Source of the DNA: Tridacna crocea
Taxonomy: Eukaryota; Mollusca; Bivalvia; Cardiida; Cardiidae
DNA length: 64,000 bases
NCBI GenBank assembly: GCA_943736015.1
Contig: OX031062.1
Coordinates: forward strand, 60,500,962-60,564,961
Direction of reading: 5' to 3'
Shown here: positions 11,390-20,428 of the stretch, piece after piece
How the letters are laid out: every line of letters starts with the position of its first letter
Numbering within the stretch: position 1 is the stretch's first letter
The notes under the pieces: generated by a model
Told to the model about the DNA's origin: nothing
What the model saw: only the letters and a program-made list of their open reading frames with translations
The model's database searches: none
Made by a program: the position numbers and the translations under genes

Positions 11390-11644
11390 TATTATGACAT
11401 CGTTTTAAATAAAGCTTCTGCAATATCACGGCGTCCAGTGCCCATTTCGATGAATTACTGAGCTCGTATTTATCAATGAGTTTTATTTCAATTCTGAGCC
11501 AAAATAGGCACTTGCTAGCAATAAATTTCCCCAAATTGTTTTCCTTTCCGTTAGAAAATGCTTATAATCCTTTCCTTCAAATATTTTTTTTTCCGTTTAA
11601 AATTCTAATCTTTTAACAAGGTTTGCTTGGAGTTAACTGTCTTT

Positions 11645-11822
11645 TACCCTTTACCAAACAGTCCAGCGCTTGAAAATCTTGAAATACCGTGAGAAAAAGT
11701 AGAAAATTATGGTTACCAGCATTTTCTCCTTCTCTCACAATCTTTTCAACGATCGCAAAACAAATCTCACCGTTTGAGTCACACCGGCAAATACTTTCAA
11801 TATGGAGGGGCTCAAAATTTAA
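11645..11822 (-). mobile_element. TTAA-hairpin MITE A, decayed
   Basis: CCCTTTACCAAACAGTCC start, shortened hairpin around 11695-11745, and loss of about 50 bp. Abuts the next copy at its TTAA. Confidence 0.6.
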
Positions 11823-12046
11823 CCCTTTCCCAAACGACAAATTTTAGACTTTTCCAAACTGAAAGAGTCTACAGACGACAATTTAAACGTTCGTAATAAT
11901 GGCAGAAAATTACTCTAAGGGGCAGAAAACACTGTGGGAAAAGGAGAAATTGCTCGTTACGAGCAATTTCTACTTTTCCCACAGTGTTTTCAAAAGACTT
12001 GTACTGCAGACACGTAAAAACAAGGGCTTGTTTGGGAAAGGGTTAA
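11819..12046 (+). mobile_element. TTAA-hairpin MITE A/B intermediate
   Basis: 228 bp TTAA to TTAA with A-type flanks. The hairpin has an A-type outer stem (GTGGGAAAAGGAG) and a B-type tip (ATTGCTCGTTACGAGCAAT). The outer pair ACACTGTG/CACAGTGT carries mirrored changes relative to the usual ACATTGTG/CACAATGT. Confidence 0.88.
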
Positions 12047-12299
12047 GTCATTTTGAGAGTTACCTGCAGGTAATGAAACATTTTTCCTGCTCACTGGCCC
12101 AGAGAATAAGTTATTGATGCCCCCCCCCCCAATCTAAAGGCAAACACCATATCTGAAATATTTTATAACACATACACCACAAATGAATTTTTGCAATGTT
12201 AATTTATTGAGACGACAAACAAAACAACACATAATTTTTACACTTCATATGCCATGCAGAAAAAGATTTGTGTTTGTTTTTATCTCTGTGTCTCCATAA

Positions 12300-12455
12300 A
12301 TCTTTACCAAACAATCCCGAGTTTTAAGGACCCTGTAGAGGGAGCAATAGAAAACATTGTGAGAGATGAAGAAAATGCTGGAAACCATTATTTTTTCCTT
12401 TCCAACAATGTTTTGACTCTATCAAAGAGAAGATCTACCATTTGAGCTACTATTT
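12300..12455 (-). mobile_element. TTAA-hairpin MITE A, truncated
   Basis: CTTTACCAAACAATCCCGAG start and degraded hairpin; the last third is missing before the next copy. Confidence 0.6.
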
Positions 12456-12682
12456 AATTCTTTACCAAACGACAAAATTTTAGACTGGTCCAAATTCAAA
12501 GCATTTGCAGACGACAAAATAAAAGTGACTGAAAATTTCAAATTTGTTTTGGGAAAGGTAGAAAACATTGTGAGAAAAGGAGAAAATGCTGATTACCAGC
12601 ATTTTCTCCTTTTCCCACATTGTTTTCAAAAGGATTTTTTCTCAAGGTCATTAAAAGTCGGGATTGTGTGGTAATGGGTTAA
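12454..12682 (+). mobile_element. TTAA-hairpin MITE A, full length
   Basis: 229 bp TTAA to TTAA. Hairpin centre at about 12594, which is 140 bp from the left end and 88 bp from the right. Confidence 0.92.
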
Positions 12683-12742
12683 ATGGTGTCTTCAAATGCT
12701 TTAAATTTTGAAAGTTGCACATTTTTGTCATATGATAAATGC

Positions 12743-12971
12743 TTAACCCTTTACTCCATAGATACTCATTTCTACGCATTGCTTGTAGGAGCCTTTGGAA
12801 AACATTGTGGCAAAAGGTGAAATTGCTCGTGACGAGCAATTTCACCTTTTGCCACAATGTTTTCTATGCTATCAAAAGGTGTCATATACACATAAGAAAC
12901 AGCTTCATCCTTGCTGTTATTTAGGGTCAATTAGAGATTTCACAGAAATGCCTTATGGGGTAAAGGGTTAA
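12743..12971 (-). mobile_element. TTAA-hairpin MITE B, full length
   Basis: 229 bp TTAA to TTAA. Ends CCCTTTACTCCATAG and ATGGGGTAAAGGG. The hairpin is centred at about 12831 on GCTCGTGACGAGC, 88 bp from the left and 140 bp from the right, the same geometry as family A read in reverse. Other B copies: 41753, 59959, 61568. Confidence 0.92.
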
Positions 12972-13180
12972 CTCTTTACAAAATGACAAAATTTCTAAAT
13001 TGCCCTAGTGTAAAAAAACTGCAGATGACATATTCAATGTGGTTCAAATAGTGAGATTTCTCTGAAAATATTGTGGAAAATGGAGAAAATAATGGTCACC
13101 AGTGTATTCAAAAGCCATCTCTCTCAAAGTATTAAAGTCTTGTGCAAATTGAAAAGTACTATCAGGGGACAAATTGTTTT
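12968..13180 (+). mobile_element. TTAA-hairpin MITE A, decayed
   Basis: Shares its first TTAA with the preceding B copy. CTCTTTACAAAATGAC start; half of the hairpin is deleted. Confidence 0.55.
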
Positions 13181-13548
13181 GGATTGCAACAGTGAGTTTT
13201 GTCTTTGAAATGGAAGAATGCATAGTGGAAAATGGAGAAAATACTGGTTACCAGCATTTTCTTCTTTTCCCACATTTTTCTGTAAAGCATTCTTCCTCCG
13301 GTTATTTAAAAAATTTAAACAATGTGGTGAAAGGTGTGCCATATTTGAATCAAGTACTCTTTAAAAACATCCTTCAAAAACAAGAAATTTCGCAAGAATG
13401 CTAGTATAATATTCAAAAAATCATGGAAACATGACAAAGGGATAAACTGTTCATGATACACAATTCTTCCTTTTTATTTCAGTGTTTACAAACGTTGTCA
13501 GCCGCATGATGAAAGAAGATAATTTTCAGGAGCAAATGTGTAACTTTA

Positions 13549-13775
13549 ACTAATTACCACAAAACAATATTTTTAGCTTGTCCAAATCAAAACCATTTCC
13601 AGAAGACAAAATAAAAGTGAATGAAAATTTGAAATTTGTTTTGTGAAGGGGAGAAAACATTGTGCAAAAAGGAGAAAATGTTGGTAACCAGCATTTTCTC
13701 CTTTTTGCACAATGTTTTCTAAAGGCTTCTTTCTCAGGGTCGTCAAAAGTCGAGACTGTGTGGTAATGGGTGAAT
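13549..13775 (+). mobile_element. TTAA-hairpin MITE A, variant stem
   Basis: Hairpin stem reads GTGCAAAAAGG on the left and CCTTTTTGCAC on the right instead of GTGGGAAAAGG/CCTTTTCCCAC. The two-base change is mirrored on both arms. Confidence 0.82.
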
Positions 13776-13956
13776 TACATGAAACCTTCTGAATATAAAA
13801 TATGAAACATAAGTAGGCAAAGATGAATACAATAAAAAATATACAAAAAATATATCAATAATAAATAACTCATGGCATCATGCATGTTTTAAATCAACAA
13901 AAGCACATAATACCTCTATTCTTTTTAAATTACTGGCATCTAAGATAATGGATCCT

Positions 13957-14184
13957 AATTCTTTACCAAAAGACAAAATTTTGGACAACTCCAAACTGAA
14001 AGCATTTGCAGATGAAAAAATAAATGTGAATCAAAAATTTAAAATTGATTTTAGAAGGGGAAGAAAAGGAAGCGGGAAAAGAACAAAATGCTGGTAACCA
14101 GCATTTTCTTTTTTTCCCACAATGTTTTCAGAAGGCTTCTTTCATCAGGCTGATAAAAGTAGGGATTATGTGGTAAAGGGTTAA
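13957..14184 (+). mobile_element. TTAA-hairpin MITE A
   Basis: CTTTACCAAAAGACAAAATT start, hairpin centre near 14097, end TGGTAAAGGGTTAA. Confidence 0.85.
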
Positions 14185-14691
14185 CTCTTTACCAAACCAT
14201 AAAATTTCAGGTTGGTTCAAATCGAAAGCATTTTCAGACAACAAAATAAAAATGACTGAAAATTAGAAATTGTCTTTGTGAAGGGTAGAAAACATTGTGG
14301 GAAAAGGAGAAAATGCTGGTTACCAGCATTTTCTCCTTTACTCACAATGTTTGCGCCCGCCCGGGTGGCTCAGTGGTGAGCGTATCGGACTCGTGACCTG
14401 GTGGTTGTGAGTTCGATACCCGGTTGAGGCAAACTTTCTTTCCGGCGTATTTTCGCCTCTCACCTCTGCTGAAGCATGTGAGAAAAGTAGTCGGTGGCTT
14501 TGGAAAGAAAGTAGTGTTAGTACCGGTATGAGAAAGCCAGGAAACACATGTGCGTCACCGACCGCCATGATATGACCTTAGCTGTTAAAGTGGGGTTAAA
14601 TCCCAATACAACCAACCAACAACTCACAATGTTTTCTAAAGTCTTCTTTCTCAGTGTCGTCAAAAGTAGGGGATGTGTGGTAATGGGTTAA
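14181..14691 (+). mobile_element. TTAA-hairpin MITE A split by a SINE
   Basis: Shares TTAA with the preceding copy and ends TAATGGGTTAA. It is interrupted at 14353-14621 in the outer right arm of its hairpin by a tRNA-SINE. Confidence 0.88.
14353..14621 (+). mobile_element. tRNA-derived SINE inside a MITE
   Basis: The 5' part is tRNA-like, with a box A region GTGGCTCAGTGGTGAGCG and box B GTTGTGAGTTCGATACCC. The body follows, then an AACCAACCAAC tail. A 13-bp target duplication (ACTCACAATGTTT) lies at 14340-14352 and 14622-14634. The SINE is younger than the MITE it splits. Confidence 0.88.
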
Positions 14692-14762
14692 ACAACATTT
14701 AATTTGTCCTTCATAAGTGCTTTCTACATGGAAAAGTATAAAATTTCCTTGCCAGTTACAGA

Positions 14763-14987
14763 TTTACCCTTTACCACCCAATCCAAAGACCCTGAGAATG
14801 AATACTTTTAAAAAAATCGTAGGGAAAGGCAAAAATGCTGGCAATCAGCATTTTCTCCTTTTTCTGCACAGTTTTCTGCCCTATCAAGGAAAAATTGCAC
14901 CATTTCAGCCACACTGAAATTGTCGTCTGGAAATGCTTTCAATTTGGATAAGGTTATATATAATTTTGTCATTTGGTAAAGAGTTAA
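14763..14987 (-). mobile_element. TTAA-hairpin MITE A, opposite orientation
   Basis: TTTACCCTTTACCACCCAAT start, hairpin on GCTGGCAATCAGC, end TTTGGTAAAGAGTTAA. Confidence 0.82.
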
Positions 14988-15463
14988 AGAAGCTCAACTT
15001 CTAGCATGTTCTTTTGGTGCCTGTTAGGGAGGTCTGTAACAGTTCACCAACTGACATAGATAATAAATTAAGTGCAATACCAATCTACATCTTACATGAA
15101 TGAACAGTAATTTTCTCCTTGGCTTAAAGTATCAGCTCTCTATAAAAAAAATTGTGTATACTTAACAGACATCGTTCGCCATTTATGTCAGTGTCTCTAT
15201 TTTGTACTATGGGTCAATCGTGTAATAACTTTGAATCAAACTTGTCACTGATGAATTTGTATCAGTACAGATTTATGTAAGAAAGATATCGAAATCCTTA
15301 AAACATGGCAAAAAATACTGTGAATTCTAATACATTCAGAGGGTAGAAAAAGAGACAGCTTTCCTTTGGTTTGAAGGAAAAATTGGAAAAAAATAAACAT
15401 AAACCCTCATAATAAAACAATATTACCCCTCATTCTCCTAAGAACAACTAAATGACCTTTTGC
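14988..15463. other. Gene-free stretch
   Basis: AT-rich; no gene or defined repeat recognised. Confidence 0.45.
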
Positions 15464-15527
15464 AAACAGTGTAGATCAAGATCAGACTGCACAGAACATG
15501 CACTCTGATCTTGAATGTACACTGTCC
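15464..15527. repeat. Short hairpin repeat (family D)
   Basis: ACAGTGTAGATCAAGATCAG and a partly mutated right arm ending GTACACTGTCC. Confidence 0.75.
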
Positions 15528-15608
15528 AATACAGAGATATTTTCTCCCAAAATATAACTTTGAAATAGCAAAATTCAGGTTTCTACCATCGAATTGAAAA
15601 TTCTTATT

Positions 15609-15836
15609 TTAACTCATCACCAAATGACAATATTTTAGGCTTGTCCAAATCGAAAGCACTTGCAGATGACAAAATAAAAATGACTGCAAATTTGAAATTT
15701 GTTTAGTGAAGGGTAGAAACATTATGGGAAAAGGAGAAAATGCTGGTTACCAGCATTTTCTCCTTTTCCAACAATGTTTCCTAAAAACTTCTTTCTCAGG
15801 GTCCTCAAAAGTAGGGATTGTGTGGTAATGGGTTAA
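15609..15836 (+). mobile_element. TTAA-hairpin MITE A, full length
   Basis: 228 bp TTAA to TTAA; hairpin centre near 15748; right end GGTAATGGGTTAA. Confidence 0.9.
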
Positions 15837-15996
15837 CCCTTTCCCAAACAATCATTGTTTTTTACGGGTCAGGAATAGGAGCCTTTTGCTATCCTTTCAT
15901 ATAGAAAAATCATCTTTTTGGCAACTGTTAATTTGTCATCCGCAAAATGCTTTCAATTTGGTCTTGTCCAAAATTTGCCATTTGGGAATGGGTTAA
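15833..15996 (-). mobile_element. TTAA-hairpin MITE A without hairpin
   Basis: 164 bp TTAA to TTAA sharing its first TTAA with the preceding copy. Both termini are intact, but the central palindrome is missing. Confidence 0.8.
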
Positions 15997-16061
15997 GTTA
16001 TTTAGCAAGATAAGAATTAACTACTACAGTAAGATTATCAATACATCTGTATTTGCAAGTA

Positions 16062-16222
16062 CATGTACTGAAAACATTGTCGGATGAAAGAGATAATGCA
16101 TGTAACCAGCATTTTCTCGTTTTCCCATAATGTTTTCTACCCTATCAAAGCAAAATTGATAGTCGTCAACAAACTCTTTCGGTTTGGAAGAGTCCAAAAT
16201 TCGTTCTTTGGGAAAGGGTTAA
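16062..16222 (-). mobile_element. TTAA-hairpin MITE A, 5' truncated
   Basis: Begins in the hairpin (GAAAACATTGTCGGATG) and runs to GGGAAAGGGTTAA. Confidence 0.65.
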
Positions 16223-16511
16223 AGCCATCTATAAGCTCTTAGATGGTAAAAAGAAACTGAGGATGTTTTTCAATCATACAACGAAGATCAAGATTAAGGT
16301 GCACATAACATCATGTCTGATCTTGGCTCTACCCTTTCTAAACAGTTGTGAAAATCTATTTGCACGGCTTTCTTCTTCACAGGAAAGTACATTAAATAAC
16401 TATAGAATCCCACAGGTCAAAAGGTGATGGGAAAGGTTCTTTCAAATCATATGAATGTCTAATTAAGGTAAGTATATGTAATAGCAAAACAGAAAGACAG
16501 ACAGACAGACA

Positions 16512-16548
<37 letters not shown>

Positions 16549-16716
16549 CGCAAGAACATACTATGAGTAATGATAATGAATCAACAAGCTATGCAGCCTG
16601 ATCTGGGATTTACTTGTCTGATAGGCTGGCAAAGACACACTGGTCAACGAGTCCTGCAGTTACAATATTAACTTGTAATGTTTTTCACCATATAACAAAA
16701 TTTTTGACTTGTTCTT
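16223..16716. other. Gene-free stretch with (AC)n microsatellite
   Basis: Contains a decayed family D hairpin at about 16285-16335 and a compound GACA/AC microsatellite at about 16489-16544. No gene. Confidence 0.6.
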
Positions 16717-16940
16717 TTAACTCTTTACAGAACGGCAATATTTTAGACTGGTCCAAATTGATAGCATTTTCAGACAACAAAATGACTGTGACTAAAGAAA
16801 TGAAATTTGTCTAAGGGAGAGAAGAAAACATTGAGGGAAAAGGAGAAAATGCTGGTTACCAGCATTTTCTCCTTTTCCCAAAATGTTCTCAAAGGGCTTC
16901 TTTCACAGGGGTGTTAAAAGTCCGGATTGATAAAGGGTTA
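16717..16940 (+). mobile_element. TTAA-hairpin MITE A, full length
   Basis: 224 bp TTAA to TTAA, CTCTTTACAGAACGGC start, hairpin centre near 16858. Confidence 0.85.
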
Positions 16941-16944
16941 ATAA

Positions 16945-17090
16945 TAATATAAAATCATTTGTTGATGACAAAAGCAAATGTGGATCAAATGCTGAGATAG
17001 CATAAAAACATGGAAAAAGAGGGAAATGCTAATTACTAGGATTATCTCCTTTTCAAACAATGTTTTCAAACGCCTAGTTTCATGCAGTAG
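16945..17090 (+). mobile_element. TTAA-hairpin MITE A, decayed
   Basis: Recognisable from TTGTTGATGACAAAAGC to a mutated hairpin (GCTAATTACTAGG). Confidence 0.5.
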
Positions 17091-17116
17091 TTCATGCTCA
17101 AGATGGTTCTGTATAG

Positions 17117-17339
17117 GTTTACCCTTTACCACACAATCCCAACTTTTAACAACCCTAAGAAAGATGCCTTTTGAAAACATTGTGGGCAAAGGAAAAAATG
17201 CTGGTAACCAGCATTTTCTCCTTTTTCCAAAATGTTTTCTCTTCTCTTGGATACATATTTCAAATTTTCAGTCACTTTATTTTGATGTCTGCAAATGCTT
17301 TAAAAGACCAGTTTGTTATTTTGTCATTTGGTAAAAAGT
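17117..17339 (-). mobile_element. TTAA-hairpin MITE A in the USP48 3' end
   Basis: TTTACCCTTTACCACACAAT start, hairpin near 17200, end CATTTGGTAAAAAG. It stops about 9 bp from the USP48 stop codon, so it would be transcribed as the first part of the USP48 3' UTR. Confidence 0.85.
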
Positions 17340-17347
17340 ATCTAAAC

Positions 17348-20300
17348 CTAAGTTCCACTCAGCAAATTTGTCCCTTTAAATCCTGACTCAGGCATGCCTG
17401 AGTGTTTGCTAATATCCTCCAGGAATGTTGTATCTTCTTCAGCTTCATCTGCTATCAGACTTATCACTGCACCTGGTGCAACTTTCAGTTCTCCTAGAGT
17501 CAAACTATTGTCTGATAACAATATACCATTCACATAAAGGTTCTGGTCAAAAGGAGGGACAGAAAATAGTTTCATTATCTGGATCTTGAGATCTTTTAGA
17601 CTTTGATTAGATGAGACAGTGACTTCCTTTTCTCCACGTACGCGTCTGTGCCTTTGACTTTTTCTGACTATCTGTCCAGCATCAGTCACCCTCTTCAGTT
17701 TCTCTGGAGGTTCCGAGTTTGTAGGTTCCTCAGATATGCTTCTCTTCCTCACTGAGCCTGAACTGAAATCTGGATCATTACTGCATTCAGAAGCCATTTC
17801 AGCCTTCTTATTACTTTTGTCATTTTTGACATTCTTTCTTATATAAATAATTTCATTTTCATAATCATATATTTCTCTTTCTTCTAGATTTAATCTATTC
17901 TGTAAACAGTTGTCACATACTTTTGGAAAAGTTAAGATTTCTTTTCTGTCATTTTCTGTGACACATACTATTGAAATCTCTGAATCTATGGGGAAAAACT
18001 CTTTCAATTGATTCCATTCATTTTCTGTCACATATGTAAGTTTACCATCTGACTTCAATAAATTATCTTCAAGAGGGGGATAGAGAAATTCCCCATGCTC
18101 ACATAAGAGTGCAGAATTTGTCAATATACAAGGACATTCATTTTTCGCAGGATCGCGGATATATGTTCGCCATGCCTCAATAAATGTTGAACTGACTACA
18201 AACACCATTGACCCAACACCTATAGTTACTGGTCTTTTACGATCATAAAATAAATTTGACAAAGCTGTTTTCTGTGTTGTAGCAATCTTTTTGCTCATTT
18301 CTTTATCCTGGTGTTCAGCTTCTATAGTAGAGAGACATTTCACGCATGGCGACATTTCCAAACTGAATTCAGGACAGTCAGGGAAATAATGCTTCAACTT
18401 GGTCCACACACTTTCTGGTACAACCCGTCTACAAGAAATATCTGGCTCTAGACCTCTGTGGTCCTCACACAACAGGTCTTCATTAAACTGCAGAGTTTCT
18501 TCATCATCCATATTATCCTCCTTTTGTTCTGTTTTTCTAATTTCTGATTCTGCCAATTGTTTGTGTTTGGTACCTTCTCCACTATCATTTAGAACACAGC
18601 CATTCTTGTTAATGGTTTCAATAGGTAGCATCTCCTTATCTTGCTCTTTCTTTTCTGTAACACTGACTGCCTTACACTGGTTGTTGAGTTTTGAAGCCAC
18701 TCCACTATTTTCTTTGTCCTCTTCTAGGACACTAGGTAATACTTTATGGTTATTGCTTTCATCAGCTCCATCTGTAAAATCTGTAACTTCATCAAGCAAT
18801 CTTTCTAAAGCCAATCTTCTCCAACTTCTGAACGAGCCTTTCCCAATCCAGAACGACTTTTCCTCTATTACATTTTTTTTCATCAGAGCTGAAATGAACT
18901 TGTCGTCCTCAAAAATTTTCTGCTTTATTCGTATTTGCTTACATCGATTCTTTACACACTCCATACATAAAGAGTCAAGCCCTTTCATTCTGCAAGTACC
19001 GCCATATAGATTATACAGTTGATCTGAACCTTTCTGAGACACACATTTCATTTTCAAAGACTTCTCAATGCCTATTTTTCCATGATCACATAGAAGTTTG
19101 GCCATTTCAATTGCTGGTGTTGTACTTGGATCATTTAACCATTTGGTCAGCCAGGACATTGGTATCCATTCAAACATTTCACCATCAGCACTGGAATAAG
19201 GAAGGTCTTTAAATATAGCTTTCACAGTTTCTTGTTTTTCCTTCCCTCTGGCAATGTTACTAGCCTTCATTTCATTCATTTCATCCACCCATTTCTCAAA
19301 ATTTTTATTATCTCTTTCAACAAATTTAGAAATATAGGATGGAATCAAGCTGTTTACTTTTGAGTCACTTGCTTTGGCGACAGCTTCTGTATTAGGTACA
19401 TTGTTTATTGTATAATTAATACTACTACTATTATTTGTGGTGTTAAGATTAGGAACAGATTGAGAACAATGAATTGCTTCAGGAACTTTCAGAGTATCAA
19501 ATGTTTCTGATTTAGATTGTCCTGGATATGCCATAAACATGTCATCATTAGTAGGTTTGCTACCAACAGTCTGCTCAGAATTATAAAGTAGTTTGGTGTG
19601 TGCAAAGGTATGCATATTATCATTTACCTTTCTTTTTGTATATACCAACATGTAAGCATTTCTTGATGATACAAACCCCTTAGGTGTTCTGGTTACTTTC
19701 TTCTGCTTTGCTTCAAGGTCCTCTTCATTTCCAAGCTGAAGAGATTTTCCTTTAATTTTTTCAATTTCTTCGTCATTGAATTTGTACCAACCCTGACTGT
19801 CATGATCACGTATATGGGCCACATAATGACCGCTATATGCTGAAGGGCCACGGTGAATAAGAACAGCACTTAGTTCATAAACAGCTGCACGGCTATTGGC
19901 TATGTAGGCTCCCATATCCAACACCTCTGGAAACTGTATGATACTGTTCAACTTTTTCTTTGACCCAGTTTTGAGATCATATACAAACCTCAACAGCTGC
20001 AAATTGAGAACCGGTGGAAGAGCTTTAAGTTCAATGGCACGTGTAGCATTTTGCTTTTCATTGCATTTTGAACACATATATTTGTTATCTCCTTCCAACT
20101 TCTCAACCTCTAAAAATCCTTTGAGGGCTTCTGTGAGTGATTTGTGACCTTGAATATTTAGATCAAGTTCATAAAAATCAGACAACCTTTCAGAAGCACT
20201 CTTGCAACCACTGCAGCGTGTAACATAGGCATATGAACCACAAAACTGTTCCTTGATAACATTTCTTTTGGATGGAGCATCAGCTAAGTTCTGCTCTAGG

Positions 20301-20428
20301 ACAGACAGAAATAGTTTGGAAAACTCTTGAGCATCTTGTTGTTGGCCAGCGTCCAATCCTAAATGATGTATGAACTCAGCAGGATCCACATATCGACGGA
20401 CAGATTTCTCCAGTAAGCCAAATATAAC
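17348..20428 (-). CDS. USP48: USP48 coding exon 4 (terminal, 3081 bp)
   Basis: Starts after CCAATCACAG with GTTATATTTGG and runs without a stop to TAG at 17350-17348. It encodes residues 142-1167: most of the USP fold including the catalytic His, all three DUSP regions, an acidic linker and the ubiquitin-like domain. Vertebrate USP48 spreads this over many exons, so a single exon here implies extensive intron loss or a derived locus. Confidence 0.95.
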   Translation of the reverse strand, partial: VIFGLLEKSVRRYVDPAEFIHHLGLDAGQQQDAQEFSKLFLSVLEQNLADAPSKRNVIKEQFCGSYAYVTRCSGCKSASERLSDFYELDLNIQGHKSLTEALKGFLEVEKLEGDNKYMCSKCNEKQNATRAIELKALPPVLNLQLLRFVYDLKTGSKKKLNSIIQFPEVLDMGAYIANSRAAVYELSAVLIHRGPSAYSGHYVAHIRDHDSQGWYKFNDEEIEKIKGKSLQLGNEEDLEAKQKKVTRTPKGFVSSRNAYMLVYTKRKVNDNMHTFAHTKLLYNSEQTVGSKPTNDDMFMAYPGQSKSETFDTLKVPEAIHCSQSVPNLNTTNNSSSINYTINNVPNTEAVAKASDSKVNSLIPSYISKFVERDNKNFEKWVDEMNEMKASNIARGKEKQETVKAIFKDLPYSSADGEMFEWIPMSWLTKWLNDPSTTPAIEMAKLLCDHGKIGIEKSLKMKCVSQKGSDQLYNLYGGTCRMKGLDSLCMECVKNRCKQIRIKQKIFEDDKFISALMKKNVIEEKSFWIGKGSFRSWRRLALERLLDEVTDFTDGADESNNHKVLPSVLEEDKENSGVASKLNNQCKAVSVTEKKEQDKEMLPIETINKNGCVLNDSGEGTKHKQLAESEIRKTEQKEDNMDDEETLQFNEDLLCEDHRGLEPDISCRRVVPESVWTKLKHYFPDCPEFSLEMSPCVKCLSTIEAEHQDKEMSKKIATTQKTALSNLFYDRKRPVTIGVGSMVFVVSSTFIEAWRTYIRDPAKNECPCILTNSALLCEHGEFLYPPLEDNLLKSDGKLTYVTENEWNQLKEFFPIDSEISIVCVTENDRKEILTFPKVCDNCLQNRLNLEEREIYDYENEIIYIRKNVKNDKSNKKAEMASECSNDPDFSSGSVRKRSISEEPTNSEPPEKLKRVTDAGQIVRKSQRHRRVRGEKEVTVSSNQSLKDLKIQIMKLFSVPPFDQNLYVNGILLSDNSLTLGELKVAPGAVISLIADEAEEDTTFLEDISKHSGMPESGFKGTNLLSGT

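Noticed and set aside
14353-14430. Functional tRNA gene
   Set aside because: Box A and B are present, but the sequence continues into a SINE body with tail and target duplication, and the acceptor stem is poor. The same reasoning applies at 23763, 34074 and 34683.
18399-19022. 207-codon plus-strand frame
   Set aside because: Shadow of USP48 exon 4 in the opposite strand; low-complexity Ser/Leu sequence without a domain.
17348-20428. USP48 as a processed retrogene
   Set aside because: Three introns with proper borders and phases interrupt the 5' part, so the locus is not a simple retrocopy; intron loss in the 3' part is the better description.
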